From Halocaridina rubra (lineage: Eukaryota > Arthropoda > Malacostraca > Decapoda > Atyidae): 55,000 bases of DNA. The notes beneath the pieces were generated by a model. It had not been told where the DNA came from. It saw nothing but the letters and a program-made list of their open reading frames with translations, and did not search any database. The stretch spans positions 82,501 to 137,500 of the forward strand of contig JAXCGZ010020857.1 in the NCBI GenBank assembly GCA_037179515.1. The letters run 5' to 3'. Below are positions 45,375-55,000 of this stretch, one piece after another. Every line of letters starts with the position of its first letter. Position 1 is the stretch's first letter. A program made the position numbers and the translations under genes.

Positions 45375-45589
45375 TTTTTTTATGAGTGTGACACCGGGAC
45401 AGGCAAATCTGCCCTCATCAATAAAGGCCCGGGCACGAGAGAACACCAAGACGATGGAAAAGAAAAAGGTTAAGGACAAGGTTTAGATGAGGTAATGTCA
45501 CACAAAGGAAAATGACTGACAGAAAAAATAGTCAAAGTACAGAGGACCTAGAGATATGGAGGACTAGGCCCTGTCATTTATGCAAAAGC
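45375..45589 (+). repeat. partial family B repeat and unidentified flank
   Basis: GAGTGTGACACCGGGACAGG and TGCCCTCATC match the start of the family B repeats at 21205 and 18735. The match fades after about 45440. Confidence 0.55.
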
Positions 45590-45782
45590 AGCTTTTACGT
45601 CACGGATTCCCTTTTCAACCAAGGGCTAGGATGGTTGTTTCCTTGAGAAGGACTTGTTTTGGCAGATGTAATCGTTACCCTGAGTGCATGCCCTTGCTAT
45701 CCTCAGACCGTGACTGGGCGCGAACCCTCGACCTGACGCCTCAAAGTCGCGGACGCTACCGCTTGAGCCACGGTGACTACAA
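45590..45782 (-). repeat. tRNA-derived SINE (family A)
   Basis: Well-preserved full-length copy with the complete head (reverse complement GTCACCGTGGCTCAAGCGGT). Flanked by AGCAGCTT on both sides, a possible short target duplication. Confidence 0.88.
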
Positions 45783-45837
45783 GAGCAGCTTCGATATAAT
45801 ATGAAAGAAAAAACAACCTAATATACTGGAGTTAACT

Positions 45838-46052
45838 GGTGTGATTTTACTTCACCCCAGCTTTTATTTGAGGATTGGGGTGAGATTACGTCCACCGTGT
45901 TCCCCTGCGTGTCGTAAAAGTCGACTAAAATGGGGTAAAGCGAGGGGACTGGGAATCACTTCCTCTGGATTTTCCTTCCCGCATAGTCAAGGTATATTAC
46001 TTTGACTCAGCCACTCCCCTTATAAGGGGGAATATGGCTATTTTATATAGAT
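45838..46052 (+). repeat. SINE-like repeat ending in a CCCCTTATAAGGGG hairpin
   Basis: TGCGTGTCGTAAAAGTCGAC, GGGGACTGGGAATC and CTTTGACTCAGCCACTCCCC, then TTATAAGGGGGAATATGGCT. The last part recurs at 30673 and 51387. Confidence 0.6.
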
Positions 46053-46282
46053 GGATCTTTTATTTAATTATAATAAGAATGTTATATGATTTTTTTTTAT
46101 TAATTCCTTCGTAAACATTAATTGATAATACTGAACAATACCATAACAACAGACGCAGTTTCCATATTTTGAAAAAAAAATAAAAAAAAAATAAAAACGT
46201 TCGAGGCCATTTTCTCTAATCTCATACTATGCCTGTGATATTTTGACTATTAGATATAGTCGAAAATTACTTACGATCAGAC

Positions 46283-46505
<223 letters not shown>

Positions 46506-46584
46506 CTTAGTAGTACAAGGTTAGGGCATCACGTTTTTCCCAAGAATGTACTCAGATTTTCCCACTATGACCATTCAATAGCAT

Positions 46585-46742
46585 TCTATCGATTTATCTA
46601 TCTATCTACCCATATATCTATCTATCTACCTATCTATCTATCTATCTATTTATATATGTACAGAAAGACAGACAGACAGACAGATAGATAGATAGATAGA
46701 TAGATAGATGTAGATAGCTAGATAGATACTGATCGATGAATG

Positions 46743-46791
<49 letters not shown>

Positions 46792-46844
46792 ATGTAGATA
46801 GCTAGATAGATACTGATCGATGAATAAGATAGATAGATAGACAG

Positions 46845-46875
<31 letters not shown>

Positions 46876-46877
46876 AA
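46585..46877. repeat. GATA/TATC microsatellite with inverted halves and a tandem duplication
   Basis: (ATCT)n at 46590-46650 faces (AGAC/AGAT)n at 46668-46710. A block with TAGATAGCTAGATAGATACT and GATCGATGAAT is duplicated (46711-46745 and 46796-46829). Confidence 0.9.
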
Positions 46878-47095
46878 TATTTAAGGAATATACCAATACA
46901 AGCTTTCACACAGGATACAAGAAAATTATACAAAGTGGAACAAGGCTTGTAAAGACACTGCGGGGGATTTCCGCGTCCTTGTCGACCCCCCCCCCCCCTC
47001 AAATATTTGAGCACAAAAAAAGCGACTGTGTTATTGCGCAAATCTGAAAGCCAAGAATCGGACATTCTTTACAACACTTCAAGACATACGCTTAG

Positions 47096-47293
47096 TAGTC
47101 ACCGTGGCTCAAGCGGTAGCGTCCGCGACTCTGAGGCGTTAGGTCAAGGGTTCGCGCCCTGTCACGGTCTGAGGTTAGCAAGGGCATCCACTCAGGGTAA
47201 CGATTACATCTGCCAAAACAAGTTCTTCGTGAGAAGGCAACCGTCCTAGCCCTTGGTTGAAAAGGGAGTCCGTGACGTAAAGCCGGAACGGAC
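47096..47293 (+). repeat. tRNA-derived SINE (family A), with 19-bp target-site duplication
   Basis: Intact copy: box A region GTGGCTCAAGCGGTAGCG, box B region GGTTCGCGCCC, tail GTGACGTAAAGCCGGAAC. It is flanked by the perfect duplication CTTCAAGACATACGCTTAG at 47077-47095 and 47294-47312. This looks young. Confidence 0.95.
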
Positions 47294-47312
47294 CTTCAAG
47301 ACATACGCTTAG

Positions 47313-48035
47313 GCACACGAATGTTTTCAACTACAGAGCAAAAAGATGCCACGAAGCTGGGCTTGTGTTAAGATAATATCACATATTTACTACTTTTTCA
47401 AACTGTAATATTAGCACATTTGTGTTAGGAATAAAAGAACCATCTATGAACAAGCTTGAATCTAGCTTTGAAGTGACTGGCAAATAGCAGTTAAAAGTAT
47501 ACTCCATATATAGAACTTAAAACATAACTCCATATATTCTTTGATATTAAAAATATGAGCATATAGTACATATATAACATGTATATACTCATATCTTATT
47601 CAGCAATAAACATAACAAACACACGAAAGTATAAACAAAATTTTCAACTGATATTGAGCACGTGTAACCTAGCTAAACACGTGGCCCCGTTAATAATAAC
47701 AAAATTAATGTTTATATCACTGCTAATGTGCTTATTTTCATTAGTCATCTACTTCATAGATAGTAGGAATGAAATGAGACAATCATGTTGCATTTCCTCC
47801 TCTGAAGATCCTTGAACCTAGAAAATGACTGCAATTATTATCTGAAGGAAGGTTAGATTGACTATTGATAACCATTCCACCAAAAGACCTTTCACAAATT
47901 TACTATATATGAATTATATAGTAACTGTAGAACAAAACCGAATGAACAAGCATACTCTCTATTAATATGCAATGCTTGTCTTTTATAACCCCTTTAAAAT
48001 AATTCCAACTTTCCATATATCATATGGTCTTGCAA
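47313..48035. other. no feature recognised
   Basis: No exon, RNA gene or known repeat was identified. Confidence 0.5.
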
Positions 48036-48135
48036 GGAGTGAGGAGGCGGGCGGTATTGACAGCGAGGCACGCGTGCCTTAGCACACTAGCTATGTGTCT
48101 TAGGTTCGAATCCCGGTCAGGGACAAAATATGTTT
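48036..48135 (+). repeat. tRNA-related SINE (family D), copy 1
   Basis: GCCTTAGCACACTAGCTATG, then GTCTTAGGTTCGAATCCCGG, a consensus box B, followed by TCAGGGACAAAATATG. It shares this layout with 48335-48410. Confidence 0.7.
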
Positions 48136-48334
48136 CATGTTTTCACATATGTTAATGTGTTTATTTATTACTAATGCCTATGTAGAATGGGATTTGAATT
48201 AAATGCGAAAACGAAGCTACGACTGATGCTGGGAAGAAGCTGTAAAATAAACAAACAGCATTCAGAAGAATGCGTTCATTCCCTAGAATAGCAGTTAGCT
48301 ATGAGGTTTACTTATTCTTTTAAGATCTTCAGTG

Positions 48335-48410
48335 GAGTAGTTGGTAGCGCCTTGGCACACTATGTGTCATAGGTTCGAATCCCAGTCAGGTGCAAAATAT
48401 ATTTCAAGTG
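48335..48410 (+). repeat. tRNA-related SINE (family D), copy 2
   Basis: GGAGTAGTTGGTAGCGCCTT (box A-like), GCACACTATGTGTCATAGG and GGTTCGAATCCCAGTCAGG (box B), then CAAAATATATTTCA. It is not a functional tRNA, as no acceptor-stem pairing is evident. Confidence 0.7.
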
Positions 48411-48412
48411 TG

Positions 48413-48418
<6 letters not shown>

Positions 48419-48443
<25 letters not shown>
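48419..48443. repeat. (CA)n microsatellite
   Basis: Short CA tract directly after SINE family D copy 2. Confidence 0.9.
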
Positions 48444-48445
<2 letters not shown>

Positions 48446-48776
48446 TTCAAATAAGTTATTAATGAAACCAAACCGTAAACACAGAAACGCTGGAATGAGG
48501 AAATCCACAGCTCGCTAGAATAGCCCAGTAAACAAGCAAAATGCGATAATAATCCTCAAGAAATACTCTACAAGGTTGACGGCGTTATGAAAACTCAAGG
48601 TAATACCGGTGAAAGGCAAAATTACTCGTACATAATAAAAAAAATAAATCCTTTTTCCTTCTTCTGCCATTACTAAAACCACAACCTCGGAAGTGTTACT
48701 CACAGTGCAAGCATGTATGAAGTTGGAAAGGTGAAATGGACGGATGGACAAACGGACGCCCTAATTTCGCTTGAGT

Positions 48777-48779
<3 letters not shown>
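48444..48779. other. no feature recognised
   Basis: Nothing identified. Confidence 0.4.
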
Positions 48780-48835
<56 letters not shown>

Positions 48836-48970
48836 CCATTCATATATCTATCTATCTATCCATTCATATATCTATCTATCTATCCATTTATATATCTATC
48901 TATCTATCCATTCATATATCTATCTGTCTATCTATCTATCCATCTATCTATATATCTATCTATCTATCTC
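48780..48970. repeat. (CT)n and (CTAT)n microsatellites
   Basis: (CT)n to about 48816, then (CTAT)n interrupted every 30-36 bp by CCATTCATATAT, making a higher-order repeat. Confidence 0.95.
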
Positions 48971-49260
48971 ATGCAAAGTATCTGTTATTATCTAAAAGAG
49001 GCAGATCTAAATACTTTATAATAGAACTATGACAGTTCATTAATTAAATTATACATTTACATATGCATCTGTTTTATCATTTCAATGAAATAGAAAAAAA
49101 TCCAGTCCAGTTCTTATATATAAACGGGCGTACAAAAACCTTTGGTAGGAAGACATGATAGCCTAGGCTTGGAGCGCACATCTCAAGGATACGGAATTTC
49201 ATTCCTTTGGTCTTTGGTCCGATTGAAAAAAAAAACACATGCATGAAAGGGCCAACAATT

Positions 49261-49262
<2 letters not shown>
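48971..49262. other. no feature recognised
   Basis: Nothing firm. GATAGCCTAGGCTTGGAGCG near 49157 weakly resembles a tRNA box A region. Confidence 0.35.

Positions 49263-49332
<70 letters not shown>
49263..49332. repeat. (TA)n microsatellite
   Basis: TA dinucleotide tract. Confidence 0.95.
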
Positions 49333-49336
<4 letters not shown>

Positions 49337-49619
49337 TAAATAAAATTAATATATATGTTAGAAAAAATTAGTAATATTCCACGTCTAAGTAAGTTTGTGT
49401 CATTTCTAACTATAATGTTTTCGAGATGTGTAAAATTGTGAATCCTTGATGAGGTTGAAAAAAGATAAAAAAAAAAATATTATATAATATTCATGATGAC
49501 GACTTGAGTTCTAGAGTATATATGTAAGTTGATACATATTTTGACCTTGAAAACAGCACAAGTTTGTCATATTTTTACAATGTAAATCTAACATTTAAAC
49601 AGAAAAAATATTTATTTTT

Positions 49620-49818
49620 CCAGTCACCGTGGCTCAAGCGGTAGCGTCCGCGACTCTGAGGCATCAGGTCGAGAGTTCACGCCCCGACACGGTCTGAGGT
49701 TAGCAAGGGCATGCACTCAGGGTAACGATTACATCTGCCAAAACAAGTCCTTCGCAAGAAGGCAACCGTCGTAGCCCTTAGTAGAAAAGGGATTCCGTGA
49801 CGTAAAACCGGAACAAAC
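49620..49818 (+). repeat. tRNA-derived SINE (family A) with long target-site duplication
   Basis: Well-preserved full-length copy. Flanks CTAACATTTAAACAG...TATTTATTTTT at 49588-49619 and 49819-49852 are near-identical, a duplication of about 32 bp. Confidence 0.92.
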
Positions 49819-50034
49819 CTAACATTTAAACAGTAAAAGAGTATTTATTTTTAAATTCAAACACGTGGCAATGAAGATAAATGGCTAGCTACAATAGGCC
49901 TACTCTAGGCCTAGCCTTTTGGCGACTATAACCGGTCCAAACCGGTTGGCTCTAGTTTAGGATTATCCTGAGACAAAATAATTTCTTCATATAACGGATG
50001 CCTATTACGTTTGTTTTATTCTTATACAGTTGTG

Positions 50035-50103
50035 GCCTTCGCAAGAAGGCAACCGTCCTAGCCCTTGGTTGAAAAGGGAGTCCGTGACGTAAAACCGGAA
50101 CCG
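50035..50103 (+). repeat. tRNA-derived SINE (family A), 3' fragment
   Basis: GCCTTCGCAAGAAGGCAACC to GTGACGTAAAACCGGAACCG; the head half is missing. Confidence 0.85.
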
Positions 50104-50222
50104 GAATGTGGCCACCTTACTAATACGAATAAGATAGGTTAAAACTATACAAGGTGTCAAAGGACCTTGAAAATTGATAAAATTCAACTTTTAATTTATA
50201 AGTTTTTCACCACTGTGGCTAA

Positions 50223-50276
<54 letters not shown>

Positions 50277-50312
50277 CATCATCAGTAGTAGTAGTAGTAG
50301 TAGTAGTAGTGC
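50223..50312. repeat. (ATT)n and (AGT)n microsatellites
   Basis: (ATT)n to about 50276, then (AGT)n at 50283-50311. Confidence 0.93.
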
Positions 50313-50408
50313 ATTTATTTACCTAAACTTAATCTGCATTATTATTATTGGCTTCAGATACACTGAACTACAATATTAGCAGAGTCTACATTGAAAGTAA
50401 ATTATATT

Positions 50409-50539
<131 letters not shown>

Positions 50540-50654
50540 TCATTTCCTTCTAATCTCAAATTAAATCCCCAATTTTCCTATATAAATCGCATATTATCTC
50601 ATGTAGTTCAAATTCTAATAATCATCGCAACACCTGAAAATAACATCTGACACT

Positions 50655-51240
50655 CTAAAAGGAGCCTCAAGGTTAAATTCCTTCTAGAGCATTCAACAGT
50701 AATACAAGATTACTTTAACCTCCGTCTAATGCGTGCTAGCACCTGTCAACTCAGCAGATTAAATGGGTATATAATTAAATGTAAGGAGTCCATTGTTTAT
50801 GCCACGAAACTGGAGCCAGAAATATGCAATCTCAGTTATGATGAGAGGCTGAGGGAATTACTTACCATAACTCAAAGCTAGAAGATTGAGGGGGGATATG
50901 GTGACAGTCTTTAAATTCCTTCATGGTTATGATAGACTGGATAGGGATCGATATTTTGATATGGCTGGCTCTAGAACTAGAGGTCATAGTTTGAAGCTTC
51001 GTAAGAAAACTTCTTTGCAGGATGTAAGGAAATACTTTTTCAGTGTAAGAGTAGTTGATAATTGGAATTGGCTAAGCGAGGAGGTAGTTAATGCTATCTC
51101 AATCCATAGTTTTAAGGACAGGTATGATAAGTATCACTAAGTGCAAAATGGAACCGATGAGGAGACGGGAAGATACGAGCTTTGGGCTTTTTCCCGTAAA
51201 CACAATTAGGTAATCACACACACACACACACACACACAAA
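50655..51240 (+). pseudogene. CR1-type LINE 3' end
   Basis: Reading frames on the plus strand give YATKLEPEICNLSYDERLRE, then after a frameshift MRGDMVTVFKFLHGYDRLD, TRGHSLKLRKKTSLQDVRKY and VRVVDNWNWLSEEVVNAISI before a stop at 51140. This is the C-terminal domain that follows the polymerase in CR1-type LINEs. The 3' UTR ends in ACACAATTAGGTAA followed by (CA)n at 51218, as CR1-type elements often end in a short tandem repeat. The copy is strongly 5'-truncated and begins after the polymerase. Confidence 0.85.
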
Positions 51241-51386
51241 CTTAAACAGGAGTAAGTAACAAGACTGGCCTAACTTATAATGGCGTTTTTTCCCTCAGCT
51301 TAATCTTTGGTCTATTTGGTAAAGTCAAGCATTTCATGATTTTAAATCATACTTGGGAAGATATTTGTCCCTATTAGTATTTTCTT
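51241..51386. other. no feature recognised
   Basis: Nothing identified. Confidence 0.4.
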
Positions 51387-51440
51387 TGACTCAGCCACCC
51401 CCCTTATAAGGGGGAATATGACTTTGGTATATGGATGGAT
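51387..51440 (+). repeat. repeat tail with CCCCTTATAAGGGG hairpin
   Basis: CTTTGACTCAGCCACCCCCC and TTATAAGGGGGAATATGACT, then TATATGGATGGAT; same tail as 45998-46052 and 30673-30735. Confidence 0.65.
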
Positions 51441-51815
51441 TAAGACAACTGGATTATCCTTCGAGCTAACCCTGTTTCAACCTGGGCTAATTAACGTAAT
51501 CAGTAAATTATTTTACGTTATTTTTCAGCTTTGTAAAAAGTCAAAAAGTCTATTGAAAATCGGTTTATCAGATATCAAAATAAAATATACAGGTGGTTTT
51601 TTATTTATCATAATAGTTTTGAGTCAATACATTATTTATAAAGAATTTCCTGGTCTTTGAAAATTCAAAATTATTTGTGTGTTCATCAGGGGAGATGTGT
51701 GTGGCGAATTAATTTAAATTTCCCTCTCTCCTCTTTAACCCATTTTCAACTTTTATCAAGATTTTCATTATCATTTCTACTGCATTTAAGGATGAGGCAA
51801 CACAGCGCATGGGTG

Positions 51816-51816
<1 letters not shown>

Positions 51817-51878
<62 letters not shown>
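51817..51878. repeat. (AAT)n microsatellite
   Basis: AAT tract just left of a truncated SINE. Confidence 0.95.
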
Positions 51879-51891
51879 TTTGTAGTTTGTT

Positions 51892-52010
51892 CCGGTTTTA
51901 CGTCACGGACTCCGTTTTCTACCAAGGGCTAGGACGGTTGCCTTCTTGCGAAGGACTTGTTTTGGCAGATGTACTCGTTACCCTGAGTGCATGCCTTTGC
52001 TAACCTCAGA
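51892..52010 (-). repeat. tRNA-derived SINE (family A), head-less copy in an AAT repeat
   Basis: From CCGGTTTTACGTCACGGACT to TGCTAACCTCAGA, then ATAATAATAA. The tRNA-like head is missing. AAT repeats on both sides suggest insertion into the microsatellite. Confidence 0.85.
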
Positions 52011-52566
52011 ATAATAATAAAAGGAACGTCTAATGACATTAGAACATATTCGAATATTAAAACAAAAATCTACATCTTTCAAACTCAATTACTCACATTT
52101 CCTTGTTTACAAAACATCGCAGAATTCACCCACGTAACAAAATAGCAAATAACCTTGAGGTCGTTTTTGAATAATTATATAGAAAAAGGACACCATAGGG
52201 CTACGCATACGTTAACTGCTCAATTATACGCTTTTCTGGGCTGTTGTGGCGAGGTGTTTAAACAGGCGAGGAAATAATATCTTCAAGGTGAAGATATATA
52301 ATTATTTCGTCATTAATGACTCCATCTCTTAGATTTTACTGTCCTTGTTTCAGCCTATTGTCTTTTTTCAAGGATGTTAAATGACTTTCACTCATTACCA
52401 CGAGGTTATTAAGCTAATCACAGTGGTGTATTTCAATTAATTTGTCTATATTATCGTTAATTGTACGTCTGAAGTGTACATGTACATATATTAATGGAGA
52501 GTACACGCCTATGAAAGGTCAGACGTACAAGAATTGGAAGCTGATATGCATACCCCTATTGATGAG

Positions 52567-52568
<2 letters not shown>
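52011..52568. other. no feature recognised
   Basis: No exon or known repeat was identified. Confidence 0.5.

Positions 52569-52656
<88 letters not shown>
52569..52656. repeat. (CT)n microsatellite
   Basis: Pure CT tract. Confidence 0.95.
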
Positions 52657-52659
<3 letters not shown>

Positions 52660-52796
52660 CACTCAACATTTTTCATATTTAAGCCAATTCCTTGTTTAAT
52701 ATGCATCTAAAAACCAATTAAACGGGTCAAAGGACAAAATAATTATATAAAGAAAAAATATTAAAAGATTCAGGTCTCAAAATACACCATTTTATG

Positions 52797-52951
52797 TGCG
52801 ACAAAGTCCCCTGTCGAATGGGGGTGGATACAGACACTCTGCATCTGGGGGATATAGGCTGGATGCCCTTCCTAAAGCCCCGAGGTAGAATCGAAGCCGC
52901 GTTAGTCACTACCCGACTCTCGCGCTCTACCACTGAGCTATGGCGGACTCC
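52797..52951 (-). repeat. tRNA-related SINE (family E)
   Basis: In reverse complement, CCATAGCTCAGTGGTAGAGC is an almost consensus tRNA box A region and GGCTTCGATTCTACCTCGGG a box B. A body with GGAAGGGCATCCAGCC and a tail with CATTCGACAGGGGACTTTG follow. It is not a functional tRNA, since no acceptor stem is evident. Confidence 0.75.
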
Positions 52952-53026
52952 AGAATTAGAGCTCAGTCACACAATCTCAATAAGTTCATATTTATCACAT
53001 GTGTGCAAAAACTAAATAATTCATAC

Positions 53027-53038
53027 ACACACGCACAC

Positions 53039-53069
<31 letters not shown>
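53027..53069. repeat. (CA)n microsatellite
   Basis: CA tract with early interruptions. Confidence 0.9.
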
Positions 53070-53189
53070 TATTCTATAGTAATTACTCTTAAAAAGGCTA
53101 GAAGAAAAAAAAGAAAGAAGAAAATAAGAAGAAAGGACAAAAAAGCGACCCCATATAAACATGGTAAAAGCCTGCGGTGAAGTTTTGAG

Positions 53190-53348
53190 TACAGACGTCA
53201 GGTCGAGGGTTCGCGCCCCGTCACGGTCTGAGGTTAGCAAGGGCATGCACTCAGGGTAACGATTACATCTGCCAAAACAAGTCCTTCGCAAGAAGGCAAC
53301 CGTCCTAGGCCTTGGTAGAAAAGGGAGTCCGTGACGTAAAACCGGCAC
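53190..53348 (+). repeat. tRNA-derived SINE (family A) lacking box A
   Basis: It begins CGTCAGGTCGAGGGTTCGCG (box B present) and runs to GTGACGTAAAACCGGCAC. The first 35 bp of the head are missing. Confidence 0.88.
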
Positions 53349-53912
<564 letters not shown>

Positions 53913-53984
53913 ATATTACTTAGAATATAAAATTACCTAAAAAAAAAAACTATATTAGGAACACCATCAAATTCTGTAATTCTT

Positions 53985-54470
53985 TAAAGTGCATTTTTTT
54001 AAAAAATATTAACAGAACTTGCTCTAACTTTAACGTTAAAAAATGCAGAGCAAGTTAAAAATATTAACAGAACATGCTCTAATTTTACGTAAGTCTACTA
54101 TACTGTTAAAAAAATGCAGACCAAGTAAAAAAAATATTAACGGAACTTTCTTTAAACTTTACGCAAGTCTACTAAAATGTTAAAAAAAATGCAGATAAAG
54201 TTAAAAACTAATAACGGAACTTGCTCTAACTTTACGTAAGTCTACTATAATGTTAAAAAAATGGAGCTCATGTTAAAAAAATTTTAACAGAACTTGCTCT
54301 AACTTTACGTAAGTCCACTATATTGTTAAAAAAAATGGAGCTCATGTTAATGTTAAAAAATGCAGATCAAGTTAAAAAATATTAACAAAACTTGCTCTTT
54401 AATGTTAAAAAATGCAGAATTAACTTAAAAAATATTAACAACTTGCTCTAACTTTACATAAGTCCACTAA
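53985..54470. repeat. minisatellite, about 60-65-bp unit, with an inverted repeat inside each unit
   Basis: Units read TTAACAGAACTTGCTCTAAC, TTTACGTAAGTCTACTATA, TGTTAAAAAAATGCAGA and CAAGTTAAAA. In the first unit AACTTGCTCT (54016-54025) and AGAGCAAGTT (54047-54056) are exact complements. About seven copies, shortening toward the right end. Confidence 0.9.
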
Positions 54471-54698
54471 GTTATTGGATCTTCCCGGAAGCAAGAAACA
54501 AATCCCATCAGCGTTCTAATTTCTTGCTGGTTAATGCATTTTTTTCAGCCATTGAGTAACAGATAAGAACTGCTGCATCATGACTGCTATCAGCAGTTAA
54601 GTAACAGTGCCACTTGCCTGCTATCAGCAGTTAAGTGGCAGTAAGTGGTAGTGCCAAGCATGGGAATGCTGTATTGGCACTGGTTTCCATTAAGGGGT
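54471..54698. other. short duplication CTGCTATCAGCAGTTAAGT
   Basis: CTGCTATCAGCAGTTAAGT occurs twice (about 54584 and 54620), and its first 13 bases are themselves palindromic around TATCA. No gene is seen. Confidence 0.7.
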
Positions 54699-54914
54699 AC
54701 ACGGTCAAACGGTTTGTCGAACGCGGTTCGACAGACAAGTGTTTGAAGTGATGTTCGAACGTGTGAACGGGGTATTTGGTTGTCGAACACACAACCAAAA
54801 CACGGTCAAAACGGTTGTTCCCGTGTTCGACAACCAAATACCCCGTTCACACGTTCGAACATCACTTCAAACACTTGTCTGTCGAACCGCGTTCGACGAA
54901 CCGTTTGACCGTGT
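54699..54914. repeat. near-perfect palindrome, 92-bp arms, 32-bp loop
   Basis: 54699-54790 and 54823-54914 are reverse complements with a single mismatch (T at 54713). The outer end reads ACACGGTCAAACGG. The loop holds ACACGGTCAAAACGGTTGT, close to the arm's first 19 bases, so the terminal motif occurs three times. Arms include GTTCGAAC and CGAACGCGGTTCG. Outside the arms GGGG (left) faces CCCCC (right). No target duplication is evident, although TTAA precedes GGGG on the left. It is probably a recent foldback MITE; no coding capacity. Confidence 0.95.
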
Positions 54915-55000
54915 GTAAACCCCCGTTTTTGGTCTTTCATTTCTAGACTTTTATCTAGGTGCCAGTTTGTTAGGAACCACAAACTAAAGATGGCAGAATA

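Noticed and set aside
48036..48410. Functional tRNA genes
   Set aside because: Box B is consensus, but the acceptor and anticodon stems do not form and the sequences are repeated with a common non-tRNA tail; these are SINE heads.
52880..52951. Functional tRNA on the minus strand
   Set aside because: Good box A and B, but the 5' and 3' ends do not pair as an acceptor stem and a SINE-like body follows.
54980..55000. Start of a new gene at AAGATGGCAGAATA
   Set aside because: A good start context, but only four codons are visible before the window ends.

Overview
This window reads as eukaryotic, intron-rich and repeat-saturated DNA from an arthropod, most likely a decapod crustacean. The grounds are two split protein-coding genes with metazoan-type GT-AG introns, very dense microsatellites (TA, CT, CA, AAT, GATA), abundant tRNA-derived SINEs, many 5'-truncated non-LTR retrotransposons, Tigger/pogo DNA transposons and short runs of CCTAA (the arthropod telomere motif). 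The species cannot be fixed from the sequence.

Two host genes are supported, both on the minus strand. (1) A FAM32A homologue has coding exons at 24960-24887, 14794-14641 and 13030-12908. They splice in frame to a complete 116-residue protein ending in the family's highly conserved C-terminus. (2) A fatty acyl-CoA reductase (FAR) has six exons between 39029 and 31821. They join in perfect phase to 456 residues, including the YxxxK catalytic pair and the C-terminal domain, but the N-terminal NADPH-binding exon(s) are not in the window. A decayed 70-bp copy of part of FAR exon 3 lies in the intron between exons 4 and 5.

The rest is mobile or repetitive DNA. Region 1-4.9 kb is a nested pile. 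A foldback repeat is split by a minus-strand CR1/Jockey-type LINE. It is followed by an RTE-type 5' region carrying a sequence that matches the twister self-cleaving ribozyme core, then an RTE reverse-transcriptase fragment, a second foldback copy and a 160-bp tandem repeat. Region 5.1-11.4 kb has two decayed LINE fragments, a 180-bp satellite and a Tigger relic whose right end abuts 830 bp of (TA)n. Intron 1 of FAM32A (14.8-24.9 kb) holds a Tigger1-like element (16628-20556). Its helix-turn-helix region is split by a 1.33-kb foldback element. Region 25-32 kb between the genes shows no gene. FAR introns carry SINEs, an RTE tail fragment and a head-to-head tRNA-like hairpin. Upstream of the FAR exons, 39-55 kb is mostly minisatellites, microsatellites, SINEs, a MITE with a perfect 9-bp target duplication, a CR1-type LINE tail and, at 54.7-54.9 kb, a 92-bp-arm near-perfect palindrome.

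There is no operon-like organisation. The two genes share orientation, with the FAR stop about 6.9 kb upstream of the FAM32A start codon, and no functional link between them is evident. No tRNA or rRNA gene, CRISPR array or viral gene was recognised.
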